Origin: Nemertoderma westbladi
Lineage: Eukaryota > Xenacoelomorpha > Nemertodermatida > Nemertodermatidae
Direction: 5' to 3'
DNA length: 25,612 nucleotides
Assembly: GCA_032718475.1 (NCBI GenBank)
Contig: JAUCBJ010005404.1
Location: 1 to 25,612 of the forward strand
Shown here: positions 7,474-17,610 of the stretch, piece by piece
Layout of the letters: each line of letters opens with the position of its first letter
Numbering within the stretch: the first letter of the stretch is position 1
The notes under the pieces: generated by a model
The model's input: the letters and a program-made list of their open reading frames with translations, nothing else
What the model was told of the DNA's origin: nothing
The model's database searches: none
Position numbers and translations under genes: made by a program

Positions 7474-9862
7474 TTTTGATACAACCTTAAATCTAAATAA
7501 TAATGTTAGCTTGTCCAGCTTTAGAAAGATACTATTTTGGATATCATTGTGCAATGGAGATAAGATCGCATTGCATTACATTATATTGCATTACAGTTCC
7601 AGGCATTGCATTGCATTACATTACATGTCAGTGCAGTTATATGTTGAGCATATTATTCCTATATTTATTCATTATTATGGTGGTTCCCGGCAATGTTGTA
7701 TTATATTTTTGTCGTTAATATTTGATTGTTTCTGAACTAGAATTTATTGGTCGTAAATATCAGATAATAGTTATATATTATTGGAACAAGAGGGAGTTTT
7801 GTAGGAAAGCTTAACCGATTCCACTCCACTAACCTGTCGATAATGAATTGAATTGTAAACTTCCTTAACTTTCTGAGGCCCGCTGAGAGTAAGCATGTCT
7901 CTCGAAGGATAATTCTGTCCTGATCTATTGAATTATGTGGGTTGTTCTCGGATCTATTAGTATTACTCGGCTCAATATTTTCGGACATCCTTATATCCAT
8001 AATTTATTTAGCGCCAAATCACCGTAGACACAGGGATCACGTGCCACATACGTTTACGTCTAAGTTTTAAATTGTCCAGTGAGAATAACTCCAAATTATT
8101 TTAGGCACAAATTCTATGAAAATAAATGTAAGTTGATTTATTTATCAGCTTCCATTGATATAATAATGAAATCATAAGGATTTTATTGTTTGGGGTATTT
8201 AAATATGATGGTAAAATAACGAGATACATAATATAGTAAACATAATCATATAATAACTTAGAGTGTTGGTTAAATATAAATATGGATTAATATTAAAATC
8301 ATATGAGTTAGAAACCTTAGATAATTTACATTCAACGTAGAAGACAAATAAATGTCATCACATTAATCCTATGTAGACAAGGGTATCTGTGTTCTGGAAC
8401 AGTCTTTTACACTAGACCACAATGAAAATCATTATACATAAAGCAATGAAAAACAAGGGTACAATACGTGTATATGGCTGTATCGCTGGAAAGCCCTGTC
8501 AGTACCAGACAGGACCATATTAGCACCAGACCGGAACCAACCTGTTCAAGAAATCACTAAAAAGTCAATTTCTTTTATGAAGACTTTTTCAGATGATTCT
8601 ATTAATATAAACACATGTCGGATGGAGTCGGATGGAGTCGGATGGATGGGATCTTTATAGGATTAAACCAACAGATGTCGGATGGAGTGTGGGATCTTTA
8701 TAGGATTAAACCATTAGTTATTGAAATAATAATGTTTTAACGGTTATATATACTAATGAAATACGGTTTTATCAACACCAGGGAATAAAATAATTACAGT
8801 ATTATTAAGCTTAAATTATTAAATTAAGCACAACATGCACACCAATATAACATAATGAACAATGGTATTATTTGAAGCGACATAATAGAGGCATAATAGA
8901 CATTGAAGTCCAGCCTCTCCTTACATACAGTGGTGGGGTATTCTGCTCTGTTATGACATATTATAAAAATATAACAATTAATTATATTTAAAAAGCAAAG
9001 ACCTAATCTAGTAATAAACGTTACCTGGCAAAGATAGAAATAAACTTTAAATAAACAACTAATTTATTTTCTGTTCTAATTGAACCTGTAATATTAATGA
9101 AACACGACTTATTATATTATTATATAGGCCGACTACATTATTCCTTTTTGCTACTTTATAATATTTTATGTTTAGAATATAATTGATTTTGATAGGGAAT
9201 TTGGATAGGAGGATAAAATCTTGTACAATTTGACAATCTTGTATAATAAAGTATGATGCAGCCAATACAGTGTAGCGTCTGCTTTGCGCTTCCTTATCAC
9301 ATGTTTGATTGTTAACTTTGGTGGTTTTGTTTTGTACAGGTTTGGTCGATTTTTGTAAATCAACATTATAGACCGGCCCAGAAACTTATTCAATTTATTT
9401 ATATGATTTGGCGGCTGGTTCTGCAATGCAAAACCTCCAAAGTAATCCCCAAATTCGTCTGGCATTACCAAGACCAAAGTCTAATAGCTGACGGAATGTT
9501 TATAGTTGACCTTCCTTTCATTAGCCGGTCACCAAAGAACAAGTTGATGCACATGGTGATCAGATCGACTATACATCATATGCTGATCCGTTATACTATA
9601 CCTACTGTATACATACAATTGATACATCAGGGTAGTATAGCAAGAAAATAAATAAAATACAATAGGAACACATAAAGTAAACACAATAAAAGTGGGGCTA
9701 AATGCTACGCCTACACCTAAGCCTACACCTACTTGTACGCAGGTTAGTAAGGGAGCAGGTTGAAGAGTCGATTGAAAGGAACCAAAACAATAAACGAGAG
9801 TTTGGAATATTGTAGAAAACCCAATTTATTTGAGAATTGATAGCTTGAGAATCAACTTCCAG
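7474..9862. other. Gene-free AT-rich stretch downstream of GCH1
   Basis: It presumably begins with the GCH1 3'UTR. Positions 7565-7632 are an imperfect microsatellite of ATTGCATTAC-type units. Positions 8612-8712 hold a short local duplication. Open frames at 7737-8000 (minus) and 9403-9651 (plus) show no domain, no repeat relationship and no splice context, so I do not call them genes. A few degenerate ACGCCTACACCTA motifs near 9700 foreshadow the adjoining 33-bp array. Confidence 0.5.
8612..8712. repeat. Short tandem duplication
   Basis: ATGTCGGATGGAGT followed by GGGATCTTTATAGGATTAAA occurs twice, at about 8615-8670 and 8676-8712. The first copy has extra GGATGGAGTC units inside it. The duplicates are nearly identical, so the event is recent. 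Confidence 0.85.
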
Positions 9863-11506
9863 ATGTATAGGCCTCAAGTCTTACGGTATATGTAGGTGTA
9901 TGTGTAGGCGTATAGGCCTACCGTCTTACGGTACATGTAGGCGTATAGGCCTACCGTCTTACGGTACATGTAGGCGTATAGGCCTACCGTCTTACGGTAC
10001 ATGTAGGTGTATGTGTAGGCGTATAGGCCTACCGTCTTACGGTACATGTAGGCGTATAGGCCTACCGTCTTACGGCACATGTAGGCGTATAGGCCTACCG
10101 TCTTACGGTACATGTAGGAGTATGTGTAGGCGTATAGGCCTACCGTCTTACAGAACATGTAGGCATATAGGCCTACCGTCTTACAGTAAATGTAGGCGTA
10201 TAGGCCTACCATCTTACGGTACATGTAGGCGTATAGGCCTACCGTCTTACGGTACATGAAGGCATATGTGTATGCGTATAGGCCTACTGTCTTATGGTAC
10301 ATGTAGGCGTATAGGTCTACCGTCTTACGGTACATGTAGGCATATAGGCCTACCGTCTTACGGTACATGTAGGCGTATAGGCCTACCATCTTATGGTACA
10401 TGTAGGCGTATAGGCCTACCGTCTTACGGTACATGTAGGCGAATAGGCCTACCGTCTTACGATATATGTAGGCATATGTGTAGGCGTATAGGCCTACCGT
10501 CTTATGGTACATGTAGGCGTATAGGCCTACCGTCTTACGGTACATGTAGGCATATAGGCCTACCGTCTTACGGTACATGTATAGGCGTATAGGCCTACCA
10601 TCTTAACAGTACATGTAGGCGTATGTGTAGGCGTATAGGCCTACCGTCTTACGGTACATGTAGGCGTATGTGTAGGTGTGTAGGCGTACCGTCTTACGGT
10701 ACATGTAGGCGTATAGGCCTACCGTCTTACGGTACATGTAGGAGTATGTGTAGGCGTATAGGCCTACCGTCTTACAGAACATGTAGGCATATAGGCCTAC
10801 CGTCTTACAGTAAATGTAGGCGTATAGGCCTACCATCTTACGGTACATGTAGGCGTATAGGCCTACCGTCTTACGGTACATGAAGGCATATGTGTATGCG
10901 TATAGGCCTACTGTCTTATGGTACATGTAGGCGTATAGGTCTACCGTCTTACGGTACATGTAGGCATATAGGCCTACCGTCTTACGGTACATGTAGGCGT
11001 ATAGGCCTACCATCTTATGGTACATGTAGGCGTATAGGCCTACCGTCTTACGGTACATGTAGGCGTATAGGCCTACCGTCTTACGATATATGTAGGCATA
11101 TGTATAGGCGTATAGGCCTACCGTCTTATGGTACATGTAGGCGTATAGGCCTACCGTCTTACGGTACATGTAGGCATATAGGCCTACCGTCTTACGGTAC
11201 ATGTATAGGCGTATAGGCCTACCATCTTAACAGTACATGTAGGCGTATGTGTAGGCGTATAGGCCTACCGTCTTACGGTACATGTAGGCGTATGTGTAGG
11301 CGTGTAGGCGTACCGTCTTACGGTACATGTAGGCGTATAGGCCTACTGTCTTACGGTACATGTAGGAGTATGTGTAGGCGTATAGGCCTACCGTCTTACA
11401 GTACATGTAGGCGTATAGGCCTACCGTCTTATGGTACATGTAGGCGTATAGGCCTACCGTCTTACGGTACATGTAGGCGTATAGGCCTACCGTCTTACGG
11501 TACATG
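9863..11506. repeat. 33-bp minisatellite, left block
   Basis: Units are close to GTAGGCGTATAGGCCTACCG plus TCTTACGGTACAT, with frequent 12-base inserts of the form GTATGTGTAGGC. Both unit lengths are multiples of three and stop-free, so long frames stay open on both strands (repeating YRKTVGLYAYM on the minus, CRRIGLPSYGT on the plus). TAGGCCTA and GGTAC palindromes recur in every unit. The variants are arranged in a 624-bp higher-order repeat, listed separately. Confidence 0.95.
10603..11226. repeat. 624-bp higher-order repeat within the 33-bp array
   Basis: The same order of variant units recurs at a 624-base offset. For example CATGTAGGAG starts at 10111, 10735 and 11359, and the frames at 10266-10592 and 10890-11216 are near-identical. 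One full copy is given here. Partial copies flank it on the left (about 10100-10602) and right (11227-11506). This indicates block amplification, not unit-by-unit slippage. Confidence 0.9.
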
Positions 11507-11861
11507 TTATAGATAGATAGATTTATTTATACATTATGTAAAAACAATAACAAATACACCAAACAATGTACCGGTATAAAGGTATTGTCCAACATAACAT
11601 ATAGGATTACCCCTAAAGCTTTGCAGCTTATTTCCAAGGGGGTCCTTTATGTTACTTGGTTACAAATACAATATTACACTACGCTAACCTAAAACCAATA
11701 TAAAACGTAATTACACTATGTACATGTACAACTTTACCGAGAGCGTGACAATGTCCGACTCAATGATAAAGATGTAATGTACAGAACAATTTATTATAAA
11801 ACGTAATTACAGTATAAATAGTAAATAATTAATAAACTAATAACTTACTGTAGGACTATTG
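11507..11861 (-). mobile_element. 5'-truncated LINE 3' end inserted in the minisatellite
   Basis: The 33-bp array stops abruptly and resumes after about 355 bases of unrelated sequence. Read on the minus strand, the insert contains AGGACCCCCTTGGAAATAAG, then a terminal TAAATAAATCTATCTATCTA simple-repeat tail. This is the form expected of an L2/CR1-like non-LTR retrotransposon 3' end. Two ATAAAACGTAATTACA motifs inside it are a local duplication. It encodes nothing. Confidence 0.65.
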
Positions 11862-12405
11862 CATGTAGGCATATATGTAGGCGTATAGGCCTACCGTCTT
11901 ATGGTACATGTAGGCGTATAGGCCTAACCATCTTACGGTACATGTAGGCGTATAGGCCTACCATCTTACAGTACATGTAGGCGTATAGGCCTACCGTCTT
12001 ATGGTACATGTAGGCATATAGGCCTACCATCTTACGGTACATGTAGGCGTATAGGCCTACCGTCTTACGGTACATGCAGGCATATGTGTGTGTAGGCGTA
12101 TAGGCCTACCGTCTTACGGTACATGTAGGCGTATGTGTAGGCGTATAGGCCTTCCGTCTTACGGTATATGTAGGTGTATGTGTAGGCGTATAGGCCTACC
12201 GTCTTATGGTGCATGTAGGCGTATGTGTAGGCGTATAGGCCTTCCGTCTTACGGTACATGTAGGTGTATGTGTAGGCGTATAGGCCTACCGTCTTACGGC
12301 ACATGCAGGCATATGTGTAGGCGTATAGGCCTACCGTCTTATGGTGCATGCAGGTGTATAGGTCTACCGTCGTACAGTACATGTAGGCGTATGTGCAGGC
12401 GTAGC
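11862..12405. repeat. 33-bp minisatellite, right block
   Basis: This continues the array to the left of the LINE fragment with the same unit and the same GTATGTGTAGGC inserts, but with more divergence and CTTCCG variants. A minus-strand frame runs from unique sequence at 12595 into this block, giving a hydrophobic N-terminus fused to repeats. I regard it as accidental. Confidence 0.93.
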
Positions 12406-13028
12406 GTTTACACACATTAAAAGTTGCCATAGTCGAAATAACGATGAGAAGAAATAAAATATTATAAAAACCAATAAGGAAGTTTCTTCCGCCATAGAAA
12501 AAAAGCCTTAAGTATTCGCATAGAAAAGTAAACACAGCGGGAAATAAATAGAGTAATATTAATAATATTGTTAAAGTACTTAAGAATTCATCCAATTTGT
12601 TATGAAATATATTTCTACACGTATTGGAATTCTAATATGGAACGTAATTACAAAATACAAATGCAATACAAATACAATACAGAGAAAAATTTTATAACAT
12701 GTTGCTGCAGAGTCGTGGGGGAGGGGTGCTACAACTAGTGTTAGTTTGATAAAATAAAACCTTGTAAAGTGTATATCCCATACAACCGACTATTTTAATG
12801 TACTTTTGAGTTTCTGCAATATTCACCCACATCGAGAGGTTCAGGTTCCAATTTATAAATTAAAGTTTGTTATTTTTAGTTAAGAAGGTCAATAATATAT
12901 TATATTATTAATATCATACTTTATACAATAGGGTTGAGCACAGTGGCTGTAAATGTTTGGCATTGATAGGATGGGAGGCCTCGAGGACGTACATTTTGAC
13001 ATACAAAACATAAGGGAGTATTGTTTAA
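12406..13028. other. AT-rich spacer, nothing recognised
   Basis: No gene or clear repeat. AACGTAATTACAAAATACAA near 12640 echoes a motif in the LINE fragment at 11507-11861 and may be more of the same family. Confidence 0.4.
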
Positions 13029-13108
13029 GGTGGTCTAGCTGATAGCTGAGCCGCTAACGGAAGGTTAGACTTACTGGAGGTCAATAGTTCGATCCCACCT
13101 GGCCGCCA
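13029..13108 (+). repeat. tRNA-like SINE head
   Basis: GGTGGTC at 13029-13035 can pair over seven bases, with two G-U pairs, with GGCCGCC at 13101-13107, followed by A at the discriminator position. An A-box-like TAGCTGATAGCTG follows the 5' strand and a B-box-like AGTTCGATCCC lies at 13086-13096, at normal tRNA spacing. The T stem does not pair (AATAG against CCACC), so this is not a working tRNA gene. It is better read as the RNA polymerase III promoter head of a SINE. The downstream body and 3' end, possibly near the T-run at 13199, are uncertain. Confidence 0.5.
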
Positions 13109-13280
13109 AACCGACTTTTCAAAGCTGCGCCCAAATTATACTAATATCTGGCAAGCATTAACGTCCACAGCTCTACAGCAAAATATTATAATATTATATT
13201 TTTTTGTCACCATTGAGAGATTGTTAGAATAGAAACGCTATATAATGAATAAGTTCTAACTAAGTATAATTCGTGATGGA

Positions 13281-13412
13281 TTACTGCGGATTATCTTTCT
13301 TGAAACATAAAATCATACACAACTCTGCCTTAGAGAGTTGTCCATCGTGGTTGAAGTCACAGACTTGCAGCAACGCCTTTTTGTACTCTTGTAACTCCTT
13401 GGCATCAATTAC
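13281..13412 (-). CDS. Secretagogin/calbindin-like EF-hand protein, terminal coding exon
   Basis: On the minus strand a splice acceptor (TTGCCTTTTAG, last G at 13413) opens a 44-codon exon that ends in TAA at 13281-13283. It begins in phase 0 and reads VIDAKELQEYKKALLQVC, then the EF-hand loop DFNHDGQLSKAE, then LCMILCFKKDNPQ. The loop has Asp, Asn, Asp, Gly and the terminal Glu at the canonical calcium-binding positions. The helix, loop and short tail match the last EF-hand and C-terminus of secretagogin, with calbindin and calretinin as the next best fits. These are cytosolic calcium sensors or buffers of neurons and endocrine cells. Upstream exons would lie at higher coordinates; I found none up to the window end, so the intron is long or the exon is a remnant. 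Confidence 0.8.
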   Translation of the reverse strand, partial: VIDAKELQEYKKALLQVCDFNHDGQLSKAELCMILCFKKDNPQ

Positions 13413-14311
13413 CTAAAAGGCAATAAGTATAATTGTATCAGAACGTGTTAGTTGTAAATAAAGGATTCGCAGAACATCGTATGCTTATATATTAGTCTAA
13501 CGGTACCCTCTAGTAATCATTGTTTTCCAAGAACATTTATAACAATAAAGCACATAAGCGATACACAAGGTAGGATAACATTATGTAATAAATCTAATAA
13601 TTATTTGTTTATTATTTAATATTCCCTTAATGTTGGCAGTTTTATATTTTCCGACTCCACGTTCACTTAGATACGAATAAACTTTCTGTTGTATTTTTAT
13701 GTTCACATAATCTCCTCGAATATAGTTCCTTAATTCAATGTGTTAATTCCGCCTTCCCATTCAAGTTTGTTTAGAAACCTTAAAATGATCCAATCCCTCA
13801 CCATGTAACTTAAAAAATAGATAATTTGACCTTTTGGCTTCTTAATGTGTAAGTTAGAATTTACATTTTGGCTATAATACCATAATAACCGACTAGGATT
13901 CTCTCCCGGTTCCTAACGGATCAGCCTCGCACTGGAACTAACACCTCCCGCCTACTCAGTATCTGCTGTTGCGTGCGAGGCTCTCTAGGGCCGCAGGATT
14001 CACTTATTGGAATCATTCAAACGTGATGTCTGTAAGGACATCCACTCTCTTGTTACCACCGACACCAGTGGACGTTGCTACTCCGCGGGGAGAGCCATGC
14101 GGTCCGGCGCCAGTCGCCACGACGCAGCTAAACATCGCCGACAACGATCCCATCTATGATTGCTGGCTCGACTCCACACAACTCCGCTTCAAGGCAACCG
14201 CTAACCAAATTTATGCTCATCCATTCAATTCCAAGATCAGATTTTATTTAGATCGGCTGGTCTCCATGGTCTCTACTGATACAATCGACATGCTGCATTG
14301 CAGCTGCAATT
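13413..14311. other. Putative intron of the EF-hand gene, nothing recognised
   Basis: The first ~500 bases are AT-rich. From about 13900 the sequence becomes GC-richer and leads into the LINE remnant. A 197-codon plus-strand frame (13969-14562) overlaps that remnant in antisense and is not credited. Confidence 0.5.
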
Positions 14312-14745
14312 TTAAGAATGCTGTGCCGGCTTGTCGACAAAATTGCGCCGCCACAACTCCCTATCACCCATGGCATTTGCTAGAACATTCGCATCTTCTA
14401 GGCCAGTGTCCTTTAAGATGTGTCTCAAGAAAGTCATGGGCTGTCCACCATGCTTATTCACTCCATGAGGCTGCCAAAGTACAAGATTATGCACTGGCTG
14501 GTCCTCACGGCGAAAGCAATGTCCTGCAAAGCAGAGGCGACTTTGTTCTAGTGTCAAGTTAGTGGAGACTACTGAGATACCTCCAATGTTGTATAGAGTC
14601 TGATTGGAGATGTGTGCATTGTACTTGACACAGTGAACCCGGTATAGAATTTTTCTATAAGTGACATTCTGATATTTGGTATCCCATGCAGTTGGACTCT
14701 GGTTGGACTCCCATTTAAGAGTACTGGTTCTAAGGCTGTCCTAAA
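14312..14745 (-). pseudogene. Decayed non-LTR retrotransposon, C-terminal tail of ORF2
   Basis: The minus-strand frame ending at 14312 contains SRLCFAGHCFRREDQPVHNL, then LKDTGLED and MGDRELWRRNF. This is the conserved tail found after the reverse transcriptase in many invertebrate LINE ORF2 proteins. Upstream in the same frame are the related elements NAHISNQTLYNIGG, and in another frame near 14720 EPVLLNGSPTRV, a decayed version of the usual LLYGSETW motif. The change of frame between these and the missing reverse transcriptase show that it is dead and 5'-truncated. Confidence 0.75.
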
Positions 14746-15319
14746 TAACCATTATGGTGCCGATCTCTGGTGTCCGGGTCGTGTTCCGCCACTCAGTTGA
14801 ACGACATTGTATGGGGAGCCATGGTAATATATGTGGGATTCCTGTCATGCACCTTTAATGTAGCCGCGGCCGTGCCGTGCCGTAGTCACATATCTTTAGA
14901 AGTCGTGGGTATAAGCCACGCAAGGTAAATGGTAACTACATGAGAACCAGTTAGTTCAGGGGGGACGCACTGAAGTAGTCGTCAGACTTTGTGCGTAATC
15001 CCTGGCCTAACGGCTGCATAAAACTTATATATTAAATATATTTAAAATTTTTAATGTAGAGTAGGATTATTATGTTTGTTTGATGTAGATGAAACACATC
15101 GCAGCATGATGTAGACCGGTTAGTTACCAGTTTAACACAAATAACATAAATAAATTAAATGCATATGCTAAATAATCTATTTAACATGCTTAGTAATTCT
15201 ATATACATTTATACAATGCATTTTTTTCTAACAATTCTAATAAAAAGTCACTAAAATTTTTTATGCAATTATTTTATAGACCTATTGACCAAATCTAGAA
15301 TAAGACCTCTAGCGGTATA
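14746..15319. other. Spacer, nothing recognised
   Basis: No coding signal. GGGGGACGCACTGAAGTAGT at about 14961-14980 and the following GTGCGTAATCCCT can form a weak hairpin. The right half is very AT-rich. Confidence 0.4.
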
Positions 15320-15800
15320 ATTCCATCGGATTCAGGACCCTCATGAACCCGTATAACGGAAGAAACAAGTTGACACAATCAATTGATATATTTGATAGGA
15401 GACCGGTACCCCAAAATTCAAGTTTGAGATGTCCAGTTAGATAATTATATATTCTATTCCATTGAATTCAGAACACCCATAAACCTCTAAAATGCGAGAA
15501 ATAAATTGTAATAATCAATTGAAATGGATTTTCAAAATTTTGTGCTGCCACCAAATTTTGCACACAGCACCGAAGAATACAAGTTTGATATGCCTTGTGC
15601 AACTCGTATATATTCCATCGAAACCAGAACCCCAAAAAACCCCTATCGCGCAAAAAGAGGTTAAAACAATCAATTTACAAAATTGACATGTTTCACAATT
15701 TGGCAACCGCCGAAAAAAACAAGTTTGTAAATTCTAGTTTATATTTTATAAGAATTCCTTCTAATGGCGAAAACCAAAAAAACCGGTGTAAATTAAAAAT
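15320..15800 (+). repeat. Diverged tandem repeat of ~140-155 bp
   Basis: Blocks beginning ATTCCATCG or a close variant recur at 15320, 15456, 15612 and, weakly, 15754. Each is followed by a CCAGAACCCC-like segment, an ACAATCAATT segment and then ACAAGTTT (about 15417, 15580 and 15719). The copies are strongly diverged, so the array is old. Its last part overlaps the dispersed repeat at 15596-15995. Confidence 0.65.
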
Positions 15801-15995
15801 GTAGATGCTACAAATCATATTTCATGTAATGTAATTTTCAAAAAAAGTGCCGTAGGGTTAAAAAATGGTGCTATAACTTGAAAACTCAGACAATATTTTT
15901 AAAAACCGTTTTCACTGTTAGGACGATAATAGATTTTTAGGAAAAGTCATAAAATTTCAGATCCCCATCTGATATTGTTTCCGAGTTTGACCCCC
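15596..15995 (+). repeat. Dispersed repeat, copy B (inverted relative to 1231-1945)
   Basis: It matches the reverse complement of 1231-1945 in the same order of landmarks, from CTCGTATATATTCCATCG through AATATTTTTAAAAACCG to AAAATTTCAGATCCCC and GACCCCCC. It lacks the ~290-base segment present in copy A. No transposase or reverse transcriptase frame is visible. Confidence 0.75.
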
Positions 15996-17610
15996 CAGGT
16001 TTAATAGGCTTAAAGAATTATCCTGATGGAGTCTTGGTAGGAATGGGAAGGGAGCTTTGTATTGCGTGGATTCGATATCTGAATGCTAGATATCTGAGAT
16101 AGGTTGTTCGAAAGTGCATTATTTCTAATTCCCTGTAGATATTCATTTACAGTATATTTTGTTCTGATTGAAAAAATATATATATGATATGATTGTTAAT
16201 ATATGATATATTCTAGAAACATTAATTTTGAATATACAACATTGTTAGGAGTGCAGTTGATATTAGGTTGAGTTTATTAATTAGCATCAAGTAATTAATT
16301 CCAGTCATGAGTGCAATCAGTAGTCCATCAGATATGGGTGCACGGCTATATTGTATAATTCTAGAAAGTTTGTACTGTGTATCATTTTTGTGCAATTATG
16401 AAATTGATAAATATTAAGTAACAGTAGTGATAGCAAAACCGATGATATATATTTCAGATGACGATTCAGTGACCTTTAATTATATTTCTATTTACAAAAA
16501 CTAATGTTTTGAAAAATTGTGAAATGATCAGCAGAGAAAGAGAGATGGAAAATGAATACAGGTTAGTCGGAGAACACAAGTTACATCTATTTATAGTATG
16601 ATAAATATATTATAATATATGTAAAAAAATTAAATAGCAAATTTGATAATAATATTATGAAACATAAAAATATAAACAATTTTATTCTTGAATTGTTAAT
16701 TTTTGATCCGAATATCCCAAAAATCGGGACAACAATTAGCACTTTTTCGCGAGGAATAAATAAGTAACCAATAGGATTGTATTAACTTCAGAACTAAAGT
16801 AAAACAAAACAGTTTGTTACATTATGTCAACTTAACAGCGTTCTGGTGATTTACTCGTAACGCTGCAAAGTAATCAATGACATGGAAACAACTTCAATTA
16901 CCGTATTCCAGAATGTATTATGTCCATTTATATTAATGAGTGCTGCTTTATTATCCAGTTTGCAGTGACGGGACTAGCTACTACATTTTGAAGATCTCCG
17001 ATGACCGATAAGTCTATTCCGTGTAATCCTGCAAAGACCGCAGAGTCGCTTATTCGAGTCCCGTCTTCATTCCGGAGACTTGAAGTTGTCTTATAAACTG
17101 ATCAGTAGGTCCAATAATCATAAAAAATACTTTCTCAATTAAAATTTTGTGCTCTTTCTCGTGGAGACATCCAATTGACACCACTGAGCACAGAAAATGG
17201 CAGAAATTGAACGCAAACCCCAAACTTCATCGCCTTACCGATATCGCGATATATCAGAGCCAGTATCTTCTATCCCAGATATCTCGATAAATAAGCAAGA
17301 TATGGGAAAACGGTTTCTATATTTGGATTCAGCATGAAATTCTTCATCAGATAGGATATGTTTCAAAAATTCGTCTTTTTGGTCAGAAAATGCGCTACCC
17401 CCCCACCCCTTAAATTCTATTGAAGAAGATGGCACCATTTACAGAGACTCTACCCCCCCAGGATGTCGTATAGTAGTAAGTGTAATATTAGCCATAAATA
17501 TTCCAGAAGAAATAATAATAAATAATAACATTGAGTAGCAGGAATTGGAAGAAACGTTTTTTGATAGTAGTTATAACAGTTTAAAACGTCCCAAATTGTT
17601 GTTTGGAATT
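15996..17610. other. Gene-free AT-rich stretch
   Basis: I found no exon, RNA gene or clear repeat. A 67-codon minus frame at 17235-17438 has no domain and no EF-hand pattern. Short palindromic GATATCGCGATATATC and GATATCT motifs occur near 17242 and 16075, without a wider repeat that I could trace. Confidence 0.5.

Noticed and set aside
7737-8000. 87-aa minus-strand frame
   Set aside because: No recognised domain, no splice or start support and AT-rich composition; left unannotated.
9874-11505. Repeat proteins YRKTVGLYAYM (minus) and CRRIGLPSYGT (plus)
   Set aside because: Both strands are equally open and the units vary as DNA repeats, not with synonymous bias that I could see.
5578-12405. 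CRISPR-like repeat arrays
   Set aside because: Units are head-to-tail with no unique spacers, and the context is a eukaryotic genome.
12065-12595. 176-aa minus frame with a hydrophobic N-terminus fused to YAYTY repeats
   Set aside because: Unique AT-rich sequence often encodes hydrophobic runs. The fusion to the minisatellite is most simply chance.
13969-14562. 197-codon plus-strand frame
   Set aside because: It overlaps the recognisable minus-strand LINE tail and has no domain of its own.
16960-17072. Possible tRNA gene (GACGGGAC pairing with GTCCCGTC, with TTCGAGTCCC)
   Set aside because: The pairing arms are too far apart and no D, anticodon or T stems form between them; the B-box resemblance alone is weak.
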